Shown here: positions 1 to 5,473 of the stretch, in pieces
How positions within the stretch are numbered: position 1 is the first letter of the stretch
Layout: each line of letters starts with the position of its first letter
NCBI GenBank assembly: GCA_964633445.1
Contig: CAZWFW010000041.1
Coordinates: forward strand, 1 to 9,831
Length of the DNA stretch: 9,831 nt
Direction of reading: 5' to 3'
From: CAZWFW01 sp964633445
GTDB taxonomy: Archaea > Undinarchaeota > CAZWFW01
Made by a program: the position numbers and the translations under genes
The notes under the pieces: model-generated
Seen by the model: only the letters and a program-made list of their open reading frames with translations
What the model was told of the DNA's origin: nothing
Databases searched by the model: none

Positions 1-51
1 ATTTTCAGTTTTTCAGATTTAACTCTATCGGCGGGAAGTCTCCCTCCGTAA
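1..51 (+). pseudogene. Possible extreme 3' end of tnpB (partial, runs off left edge)
   Basis: One forward frame is open from base 1 and ends at TAA (49-51), giving a 16-residue tail rich in Ser and Leu. In IS605-type elements the tnpB stop commonly lies inside or just before the structured 3' RNA region, which fits the position. A second forward frame stays open to a TAG at 67-69 and could equally be the true one. No zinc-ribbon or RuvC residues are in view, so nothing here proves TnpB or shows whether the gene is intact. This entry marks the likely place of the end of the gene only. Confidence 0.25.
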
Positions 52-188
52 GAGAGGGGATGAGATAGCCTGATAGCCTGTCGAGAGAACCCCTGCCACA
101 GTAAGGCTGAAAGCCGATGGTAAGTTTTCTGTGAAGCAGGAAGCCCTTGCGATAGCGAGGTAGTAGTTCACTGACAAATCTTCTTCAG
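30..188 (+). ncRNA. TnpB guide RNA (omega RNA / reRNA) 3' region with its guide
   Basis: Several local stems are visible on the + strand. CCCTC (42-46) pairs with GAGGG (54-58). GGCT (105-108) pairs with AGCC (112-115) over a GAA loop. CCTTGC (145-150) pairs with GCGAGG (155-160) over GATA. In this family the scaffold RNA runs to the element end and continues into flanking DNA, which serves as the guide. Here the guide would start at T172 and read into the last codons of the PhoU-RCK_C gene. An 8-bp tandem duplication, GATAGCCT (64-71 and 72-79), lies in the middle and could pair alternatively with AGGCT at 104-108. The 5' and 3' limits are approximate. Confidence 0.5.
143..171 (+). repeat. 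Terminal hairpin and cleavage end of the IS605-type element
   Basis: A six-pair stem (145-150 with 155-160, one G-T pair) with a GATA loop is followed about 7 bases later by TTCAC (167-171). In IS200/IS605 elements such a subterminal hairpin is what the TnpA dimer recognises, and the base after the terminal tetranucleotide is the strand-exchange point. The rightmost bases also form the stop codon of the gene on the other strand. Confidence 0.55.
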
Positions 189-1337
189 CAACGCTTCGCC
201 CTCCTTCGTTCCCTTAGCTACTAAAACGTCATTTGCCAGTATCTTTGTTGAAGCTGTTGGTCTTGTTATCCACTTATTACCCCTCTTAATGGCAACAATA
301 TGCATACCAGTATTTGTCTCAACCTTTAGCTCACCAAGGGTTTTGTTGGAAAGTTTTGATCCACTTTTAACCTCTACCAATGTGACTATTTCGTCGGAAC
401 CCATAATAATATCCTTGAGAATTGGGTGGATTTTCGCCTTCTTAAGAAGCAGTTCCGCTATATCTCTAGCAGAATCAGCGATAATTTCAGAAGCATATGC
501 TATTTCAAGAATTGCCATAAGCGGTTTAATTTTTTCATAGTCCTCATAATATCTGCTACTTCCAAGAACCCAATGCTGCAACTCATAGCGCAAATCATCG
601 ATTTCCTCCTCAAGATAAACGACTTCTTGCGCAACCTCCTCATTTTTATGAAGTAGGGCTAAATAAGCAAGATCTACAGCAAGTTCTGATAAATTTTTCA
701 TTTTTATTAATATTTTAACAGCTCTTTCAAGATTCTCTATTTTAATCTCTGGAATGGTATACTGGGGCTTACACTTATTTCCTATAAATTCAAGAAATTT
801 TGGCACACATGTTACATCCCCCCTAGCAAAAATAACGTCTCCCTTTAGAATCTTTGTATCCTTCGTAGGATTGAAAATCCATTCAAATCCTCTTTTTATG
901 GCAATTATTCTCATACCTGTCATGGTATGAATTTTTGTTTTGTTAATCGTTTTATCGGCAACTCTAGAATCATCTGGTACAACAGTTTTAACAATAGTTT
1001 CCTCAGCAGTTGCAAGAATCATCTTTATCATATCTCTTGGAAGCTTAAACCCTCTTAGTACTAGCGCTGCAATATCCCCCGCTGCGTTTCCTATCTTCTC
1101 CGTAGCATTTGCTACTTGTAAAACTCCTGACACAGCTTCAGCCTCATCAATCCTTCTTGCAGCTAAAATTGAAGAAACTCGAGTATCATCTAACAAATCA
1201 TGTAGCTTTCTCTCAAGCTCGAGAACTTCCTCAGCTATATCCTCATTATCAAAAAGTATTGCTGAATATGCCAAGTCTACAATTAATTCTGAGGTATCCT
1301 TCATCCTAAAAAGCAAATCTTTCACAGGTTGGAGCAT
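168..1337 (-). CDS. Duplicated PhoU-RCK_C (TrkA_C) protein, probable transporter regulator
   Basis: The protein (389 aa) is two tandem copies of one unit: a PhoU-like helical domain (about 8-100 and 209-300) followed by an RCK_C/TrkA_C ligand-binding domain (about 112-188 and 314-389). The copies are offset by about 201-203 residues and stay close: residues 140-173 and 343-376 match at 21 of 34 positions, including TGM, AIKRG, PT and TKIL. There is no Rossmann RCK_N domain and no membrane segment, so it is cytosolic. This matches the archaeal family I know as COG3273. RCK_C domains bind small ligands (c-di-AMP in some bacterial K+ systems). Its divergent neighbour is an MgtE/SLC41-type permease, so a gating or regulatory partner is the likely job; that is inference. 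The ATG is the only sensible start, since an in-frame TAG lies seven codons upstream. The TGA stop comes from the transposon end at 168-171, yet the last RCK_C domain looks complete. Confidence 0.85.
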   Translation of the reverse strand: MLQPVKDLLFRMKDTSELIVDLAYSAILFDNEDIAEEVLELERKLHDLLDDTRVSSILAARRIDEAEAVSGVLQVANATEKIGNAAGDIAALVLRGFKLPRDMIKMILATAEETIVKTVVPDDSRVADKTINKTKIHTMTGMRIIAIKRGFEWIFNPTKDTKILKGDVIFARGDVTCVPKFLEFIGNKCKPQYTIPEIKIENLERAVKILIKMKNLSELAVDLAYLALLHKNEEVAQEVVYLEEEIDDLRYELQHWVLGSSRYYEDYEKIKPLMAILEIAYASEIIADSARDIAELLLKKAKIHPILKDIIMGSDEIVTLVEVKSGSKLSNKTLGELKVETNTGMHIVAIKRGNKWITRPTASTKILANDVLVAKGTKEGEALLKKICQ

Positions 1338-1405
1338 TTCTTTAAGATGCAGCTACTTTGCCCATAAGAGATCATCGAAAAACCTTCCAATACTAGTGGA
1401 ATTCA

Positions 1406-1421
1406 AAATATTTAAATATTT
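1406..1421 (-). promoter_or_regulatory. TATA-like box for the PhoU-RCK_C gene
   Basis: AAATATTTAAATATTT is a perfect 16-bp palindrome and the best TATA-like element on the - strand upstream of the gene. A start about 25 bp downstream would give a leader of roughly 50 bases. No Shine-Dalgarno is visible before the ATG. Being symmetrical, the box could also fire towards the permease, but a better-placed box exists for that gene. Confidence 0.45.
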
Positions 1422-1474
1422 CCCACTATATTCCTTTAAAGTTTTTGCAAGTAAACATAAATTCACAGCCAAAA

Positions 1475-1488
1475 CTTTTTAAATTTAA
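1475..1488 (+). promoter_or_regulatory. TATA-like box for a leaderless permease transcript
   Basis: CTTTTTAAATTTAA is centred about 24 bp before the permease ATG at 1506, with an A-rich BRE-like stretch (AAAAC) just upstream. This spacing puts the transcript start on or next to the ATG. There is no Shine-Dalgarno in the 15 bases before it (GATTTTTAAAGA), so the mRNA is probably leaderless. Confidence 0.5.
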
Positions 1489-1505
1489 TTATTGATTTTT
1501 AAAGA

Positions 1506-2705
1506 ATGGGCATTACACTCGATTTTCCGGAAAGAAAAATAAGCATTTCATTTATTTTTAGAGTTTTATTTCCAGTTTTACTTCTTTGTCTGCTCTTTGA
1601 TATAGTATCTGGCGTCTTTTTTGGGGTTTACTTTAGTAAAATAGCTGCTTATCCCGCAATATTAATAATGATACCAGCATTAATGGGGTTGAGGGGCAAC
1701 ATATTCGGAGCTTTGGGCTCTAGAATCTCCACAAAGTTATATTTAGGTGAAGCTTCGCCAAGTATTAGAGATAATTTCATTAAGATAGATGTCGCCTATG
1801 CTCTATATTTATCACTAATTCTCACCTTTTTTATTTGGATTTTGTCATGTTTTAAACTTTTTAGTGTGGAGATTGCGTCCCTTAAAATTGTTTTGCTCTC
1901 GTGTATAATAACCTCCTCAGTACTGGGATTGCTAACAGCTTTTTTAGTAGTTTCGAGCTTCAAAAGAGGTATAGATCCTGATAGCATATTAGGGCCTGGA
2001 ATTACAACAGCCGCAGATCTAGTAACACTTCCTACAATAATTTTGGCAATTTTACTTTTTGAAGTTAACCCCAAAATGCTTAACTATTTTCTAGCTTTTT
2101 TCATTATAATCCTTTTAGCAATACTCCTCAAACTCCCCAGAAAATCCACAAGTAACTTAAAAATTATGCAGGAGAGCTTAAACATACTTTTCTTTCTAGC
2201 ATTAATTCAGTATTTTACAGGAAGCGTTCTTCAAAACTACAGTAAATTTATTTCTAAAATTATGTTTTTAGCATACGCCTATCCGCCTACACTTGATTTC
2301 ATTGGTAACATAGGTAGTGTAAGCTCAGCTAGAATCTCCACCAAGTTACATCTAGGAGAAATAAAGAAATTATCTGTAAAGGAAATAAGGGAAGAGTTTA
2401 AGCTAACTATTCTCGCACCATTCGTGGCTGCAATAATTTTTGCTAGTTCTATATTTTTTCAGAGACTGCAATCATATGTCATTACCAGTAGGCTTCTATT
2501 GGCAATGTCCCTATTCTTCGGTGCCATTATTTTTTTAGTATTCCTCATCATTGTGATTTCCTTCCTAATTTGCGTAATTCTACATAAAAAGAATATTGAT
2601 CCCGATAACGGAGCAATCCCTACAATAACCGTGATAGGAGATTTGTTGGGAACATTCCTCATAGTTACTCTAGCAATTATTTTATCAAATTTCAAAGATA
2701 ACTAA
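1506..2705 (+). CDS. SLC41/MgtE-like divalent cation permease, no CBS domain
   Basis: This is an integral membrane protein of 399 aa, almost all hydrophobic helices, about ten segments in two homologous halves. Each half has a Pro-Gly-rich signature: 57-82 (with GLRGN and RISTKLYLGE) and 259-285 (with GNIG and RISTKLHLGE). Each also has a later polar signature: DPDS...ITTAADL (157-172) and DPDN...ITVIGDL (365-380). Acidic DP and D residues at these places line the ion path in the MgtE family, which moves Mg2+ and related ions. The family also occurs as paired half-domains in SLC41. The N-domain and CBS pair that gate bacterial MgtE are absent; the 16-residue N-terminus leads straight into helix 1. 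The archaeal group is, I believe, COG1824, often found beside COG3273 as here. The exact ion (Mg2+, Co2+ or other) cannot be read from the sequence. The coding end overlaps the convergent phosphoesterase stop by 3-4 bases. Confidence 0.85.
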   Translation: MGITLDFPERKISISFIFRVLFPVLLLCLLFDIVSGVFFGVYFSKIAAYPAILIMIPALMGLRGNIFGALGSRISTKLYLGEASPSIRDNFIKIDVAYALYLSLILTFFIWILSCFKLFSVEIASLKIVLLSCIITSSVLGLLTAFLVVSSFKRGIDPDSILGPGITTAADLVTLPTIILAILLFEVNPKMLNYFLAFFIIILLAILLKLPRKSTSNLKIMQESLNILFFLALIQYFTGSVLQNYSKFISKIMFLAYAYPPTLDFIGNIGSVSSARISTKLHLGEIKKLSVKEIREEFKLTILAPFVAAIIFASSIFFQRLQSYVITSRLLLAMSLFFGAIIFLVFLIIVISFLICVILHKKNIDPDNGAIPTITVIGDLLGTFLIVTLAIILSNFKDN

Positions 2706-3409
2706 CGAAGGCTAATGAAGGTAGAATCCGAAACATCTTTTGTCTTTCCCAAGTAAGTTCCGTTGGTTAAAAAAATATCAAAGCTTTCGCGAGGAAATCT
2801 TCTAATTATTGGACCAAGCAGCTCCTCATCTCTGTTAAACGCTACCCCTCCAACTAAATTACTGAAGGCTGGTAAAACTAGTATTTCCTCCTTTCTTTCA
2901 TTCCTACCAAAAATCCAGACTTTGCGCCTATATTTAGTTCCCTTTTTATCCTTAAGCTCAATAACAGGATGATTGTGCCCAATAATATAAAATTTCGATT
3001 TTTTCCTAGAATTCGCATGACCGTGAAGAAATAAAAATTTGCCAATCTTTAGTTCCCTGAGAATCTCAACGACATCCACATTAATCACTTTCTCCAAATT
3101 TCCATCATGATTTCCTTTTGTTATAATTATTTTGTCGAAGAATTCCGCTAAGTATTCAAAAAATTCATATATTCTAAGTTTCTCCCAGAGCACAGGTGCA
3201 GAGATATTATGCTTAAGATCTCCCAGAATTAGTAGCTTCTCTGCCCTACATTTATCAATCAATTTGGAAATTCTGTTCTCAAAATCGTAGATCTGCGATT
3301 TTATAGAAAATCCAGCTTCTTGTATCTCCAGCTCAATTCCTATATGTAAATCCGCAATTATAAGATAATTCTTTAAAATCAGCGCACAATCGTCCCAAAG
3401 AACTCTCAT
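2702..3409 (-). CDS. Calcineurin-like metallophosphoesterase (MJ0037/COG1407-like)
   Basis: The 235-aa protein has every metal-binding block of the calcineurin-like phosphoesterase fold in order: D20-x-H22 in IADLHIG, G63-D64, G99-N-H-D102, H129-G-H131 and G144-H-N-H147. A dinuclear metal centre hydrolysing phosphomonoesters or phosphodiesters (or nucleic acid) is therefore expected; the substrate is unknown. The arrangement of the last two His blocks and the late FSNLVGGVAFN segment (182-192) resemble the archaeal ICC-like group COG1407, which in many genomes sits next to DNA-repair or helicase genes. No signal peptide is present, so it is cytosolic. The ATG lies one base after the TAA of the upstream 159-aa gene, so the two are co-transcribed and probably translationally coupled. 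No Shine-Dalgarno is visible. Its TAG stop overlaps the TAA of the permease on the other strand. Confidence 0.88.
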   Translation of the reverse strand: MRVLWDDCALILKNYLIIADLHIGIELEIQEAGFSIKSQIYDFENRISKLIDKCRAEKLLILGDLKHNISAPVLWEKLRIYEFFEYLAEFFDKIIITKGNHDGNLEKVINVDVVEILRELKIGKFLFLHGHANSRKKSKFYIIGHNHPVIELKDKKGTKYRRKVWIFGRNERKEEILVLPAFSNLVGGVAFNRDEELLGPIIRRFPRESFDIFLTNGTYLGKTKDVSDSTFISLR

Positions 3410-3410
3410 A

Positions 3411-3890
3411 TTAAAAATCAGATAAAGTCTTCTGTGTTTTTGGGACTTCTAGCTTTTTAAATTTTTTCATTTTAATTTCCTGAAGTACTTCCTCAGCAAA
3501 TCCATCTATTTTCTCAAAATCGCCACCACGTTCCTTTACAACTTTTCTAATTACCTCCAAGACTCTAGTATAGCTCTTATATTTTTCGTTCAAATCCTTC
3601 CATAAAATGTTTTTAAGTAACACCGCATATTTTTCGTCAAAACTTAACTTGCCCTTAAGCATCAAAAATGCAATTGCGGGGTAACCCAAATATCCCTTAA
3701 ACATAGAACCATTATCATTGCTTATTATAGCATTTTTTGACGGATCATAAATCACCTCATATTCCTTCTCTCCTCTACTCGACAATACTTTTGCTCTATT
3801 TCCATTAATTCTTACTCTTCCATCAGCTATAGCTCCTAAGGCTTCTAAAATCTTTATTTTTGGAGGTAATTTCCAAAATTTGCTTCTCAT
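3411..3890 (-). CDS. Conserved-looking archaeal protein of unknown function, 159 aa
   Basis: I do not recognise a named family. The protein is small, basic and soluble, with no Cys, no membrane segment and no signal peptide. Residues about 1-50 (KFWKLPPKIKILEALGAIADGR at the start) look like a helix followed by strands. A middle block NDNGSMFKGYLGYPAIAFLMLKG (59-81) is rich in Gly, Tyr and Pro and reads like a conserved core. Residues 85-140 are amphipathic helices with many Lys and Glu, and the tail is very Lys-rich. The first block feels familiar from other archaeal hypothetical proteins, but this is an impression, not a search result. It is the first gene of the operon with the phosphoesterase, one base apart, so a shared nucleic-acid or phosphate-ester task is possible. 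Start: the ATG is preceded by a TATA-like box at leaderless spacing. Confidence 0.8.
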   Translation of the reverse strand: MRSKFWKLPPKIKILEALGAIADGRVRINGNRAKVLSSRGEKEYEVIYDPSKNAIISNDNGSMFKGYLGYPAIAFLMLKGKLSFDEKYAVLLKNILWKDLNEKYKSYTRVLEVIRKVVKERGGDFEKIDGFAEEVLQEIKMKKFKKLEVPKTQKTLSDF

Positions 3891-3907
3891 AGCAACCTTA
3901 TATTCTA

Positions 3908-3920
3908 TAATTAATTAAAC
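3908..3920 (-). promoter_or_regulatory. TATA-like box for the 159-aa gene/phosphoesterase operon
   Basis: On the - strand GTTTAATTAATTATAG is centred about 24 bp before the ATG at 3890, the spacing expected for a leaderless transcript. A second AT box (ATATAAGG) sits only a few bases from the ATG and is too close. The TTAATTAA core is symmetrical and could also fire on the + strand through the hairpin region. Confidence 0.4.
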
Positions 3921-3935
3921 ATTATCTTTCAATTT

Positions 3936-3994
3936 ATCTCCCCTGCTGCTTGCAAGACCCCATGCTTACGCATGGGGATACAAAAATGGGAGAT
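3936..3994 (-). other. Nested inverted repeats: GNRA-capped hairpin, possible structured RNA or mRNA 3' element
   Basis: CCCCATGC (3958-3965) and GCATGGGG (3970-3977) form a perfect 8-bp stem with a 4-base loop. On the - strand the loop reads GTAA, a GNRA tetraloop, so the RNA made in the direction of the surrounding genes would fold very stably. ATCTCCC (3936-3942) and GGGAGAT (3988-3994) form an outer 7-bp inverted repeat. It lies after the stop of the CARDB-like gene and before the promoter of the 159-aa gene. A short T run (3987-3983 on the - strand) precedes rather than follows the stem, unlike a standard terminator. It may be a 3' mRNA stabilising element, a small RNA, or the footprint of an IS200/IS605-type palindrome. 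Confidence 0.5.
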
Positions 3995-4006
3995 TTAAAT
4001 ACTTCT

Positions 4007-5329
4007 CTAAACAAAAACACTGGATCTTAACCCCTTTGGTTGGTATACAAGGAAGCTTTTGCTTGCAGATCTTGCAACAATCTCTCCATTTCTCAGAACC
4101 TCAGCGACAACCCTGAACTCCCCCAAGCTATTGGTTATCCATTCTTTTTCTATCTTTGTTGCTTTTCCCTCCTTAATAAATATATTTTCCTCAGAAATAA
4201 TTTCGTAGTTTTCCCACTTTTTTTCGTACTTTTGAAGCTTGATTCTAAGTTTTCCCTTCAAAGGACAATTCCCCTTATTTCTTACCCCAATTATGAAAAG
4301 AGAGTATTGATTTAGAAAATATCTCTCCTTAAAGCTCATCACCGCAACTTCCACCTTAAAAATCTCTCTAAGCTTAAATATTTTGGAAGCCTCGTCCAGA
4401 ACCTTTTTTCCTCGCTTAATCATAACTTTTACAACATACTCTCCTCCTCTAAATGTTGGGGTAATTTTTTGCTTAAAAACCTCAAGTCTCTCCTCGTTGA
4501 TGTGCAAAAAAATCTCCTTAGTAATATGGGACTTTATCTCGCCATCGCTTGCTATTATACTCATCTCCAAAGTTAGGGGAAGATCTACATTACCCCTGTT
4601 CTTAACAGTTACTGCCACATTTATAATTTCATCTGGATAAAATTCTGGTTTATTTATCGTTAAACCAGAAATACTAGCACGCTTTATAGGTACTTTCACT
4701 ACCCCCTTGTAAAATAGCAGGAGAACTGCTATAAAAAGCAGTATTGGATAATACATGAAGGGAATGTATGTTCTGAAAGAAAATATCTCGATGATTGGTT
4801 GTTCTTTTATATTTTCAAAAATAATTTTGCTATCAATCTTCTTAAAGTCTCTTGACGAGAAGGAAAGTTCCTTATCAGTGATAATGATCAGGTTTTTGGT
4901 AATATTGATTTTCCCTCCGTCATATTTCCTAATTTCAATATCGTGTAGGTGGGGGTGAACAATCCATCTATTTTTCACTTTCACTTTATAACTTATCTTG
5001 ATAATAACATCATCATCAAGTGTTACAATTTGTATTCGAACACTGCTATCATTCCGTATAAGTTTATAAGATAGCAAATTTGCGTTTGGACTTTTGACCG
5101 TTATGTTATTTGGCAAGTATTCTTTCATCTTAAATGGTAGGAGAACACCTAAGGGGGCTAATTCCCTATGCATTTTCAAGGTTACATTATAAATACCCCT
5201 ATTCAGGAGAATTAGGTGCTCTACATTCTCAGATTTATCTTCAATTTTTATGGTCGTGTTTATCTCAGCTGCAAACACGGCATTAATAGAAAATAATAGG
5301 ATAAACAACAGCAAATGTTTTCTAAACAT
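4007..5329 (-). CDS. Signal-peptide membrane protein with two C-terminal CARDB-like domains
   Basis: The 440-aa protein starts with a classic signal peptide (basic MFRKH, hydrophobic core 6-19, probable cut after AVFA at 20). An extracytoplasmic beta-rich domain (21-185) holds five N-glycosylation sequons (N24, N48, N75, N93, N142). One transmembrane helix follows (about 188-207), with a basic stretch after it (KGVVKVPIKR). Two Ig-fold modules resembling CARDB come next (about 220-320 and 325-430), each with the pattern of polar strand, VxNxG, hydrophobic strand (NRGNVDLPL at 244-252, NKGNCPLKG at 351-359). The positive-inside rule and the lack of any sequon after the helix place these modules in the cytoplasm, which is unusual for CARDB-like domains. 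No catalytic motif is seen and the role is unknown: adhesion, scaffold or S-layer anchoring are possible. The gene stands alone with its own promoter, and no Shine-Dalgarno precedes the ATG. Confidence 0.82.
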   Translation of the reverse strand: MFRKHLLLFILLFSINAVFAAEINTTIKIEDKSENVEHLILLNRGIYNVTLKMHRELAPLGVLLPFKMKEYLPNNITVKSPNANLLSYKLIRNDSSVRIQIVTLDDDVIIKISYKVKVKNRWIVHPHLHDIEIRKYDGGKINITKNLIIITDKELSFSSRDFKKIDSKIIFENIKEQPIIEIFSFRTYIPFMYYPILLFIAVLLLFYKGVVKVPIKRASISGLTINKPEFYPDEIINVAVTVKNRGNVDLPLTLEMSIIASDGEIKSHITKEIFLHINEERLEVFKQKITPTFRGGEYVVKVMIKRGKKVLDEASKIFKLREIFKVEVAVMSFKERYFLNQYSLFIIGVRNKGNCPLKGKLRIKLQKYEKKWENYEIISEENIFIKEGKATKIEKEWITNSLGEFRVVAEVLRNGEIVARSASKSFLVYQPKGLRSSVFV

Positions 5330-5366
5330 AATATATCTATTTGAGAGATTCTCTGTTAACTTTTCC

Positions 5367-5376
5367 TTTTAAATTA
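5367..5376 (-). promoter_or_regulatory. TATA-like box for the CARDB-like membrane protein gene
   Basis: On the - strand TAATTTAAAA, preceded by a GGG-containing stretch, is centred about 42 bp before the ATG at 5329. The predicted start near 5345 leaves a leader of about 16 bases and falls inside an 11-bp palindrome AGAGATTCTCT (5344-5354), which could be an operator. Confidence 0.4.
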
Positions 5377-5392
5377 CCCAGTAGTGTGAGTG

Positions 5393-5434
5393 AAAAAATC
5401 ATGGTTTTAAGTTTAGGCTTGGGATCCCAAACTT
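5393..5434 (-). terminator. Dyad plus T run downstream of the MFS gene, possible terminator
   Basis: A perfect 12-bp palindrome TTGGGATCCCAA (5419-5430) sits inside a second pair of arms, AAGTTT (5409-5414) and AAACTT (5429-5434). On the - strand it is followed, about 10 bases later, by six T residues (5398-5393). Archaeal RNA polymerase stops mainly at T runs, so this could end the MFS transcript before the next promoter. It could instead be an operator for the gene starting at 5329. Confidence 0.35.
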
Positions 5435-5473
5435 TCTTAGTAATAGCAATACTTTTCACTGAATATTTACTTT

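Larger units (their letters stand above)
1..171 (+). mobile_element. Right end of an IS200/IS605-type (TnpB-coding) element
   Basis: The sequence has the layout typical of archaeal IS605-family right ends: a series of short hairpins, then GAAGCAGGAAGCCC (132-145), a compact terminal hairpin, and a terminal TAGTTCAC. These elements are moved as single-stranded DNA by TnpA (Y1 transposase), and TnpB is an RNA-guided nuclease whose guide RNA comes from this end. Only the right end is in the window, so the size of the element, its left end and any tnpA cannot be judged. The terminal motif carries an extra TAG (TAGTAGTTCAC), and the stem contains a G-T pair, so the copy may be slightly degenerate. 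The motif assignment is from memory of family sequences, not from a search. The outer boundary is set at C171, the end of TTCAC. Confidence 0.68.

Noticed and set aside
1..120. A - strand frame through the left edge that reads plausibly as protein (GGRLPADRVKSEKLK near the end)
   Set aside because: It has no start codon with context, it crosses the hairpins of the transposon end, and the opposite strand has the family-like RNA layout. I judge it a shadow of the element.
289..1482. Long + strand open frames opposite the PhoU-RCK_C gene
   Set aside because: They are antisense to a well-supported domain protein, Ser/Ile-rich in the way of shadow frames, and lack any recognisable motif.
3958..3977. 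Classical hairpin terminator
   Set aside because: On the - strand the T run precedes the stem rather than following it, and archaeal termination does not depend on hairpins.
3936..4006. C/D or H/ACA box guide RNA
   Set aside because: No paired C/D boxes, and no ACA at the correct distance after the outer stem; the hairpin is reported only as a structure of unknown role.
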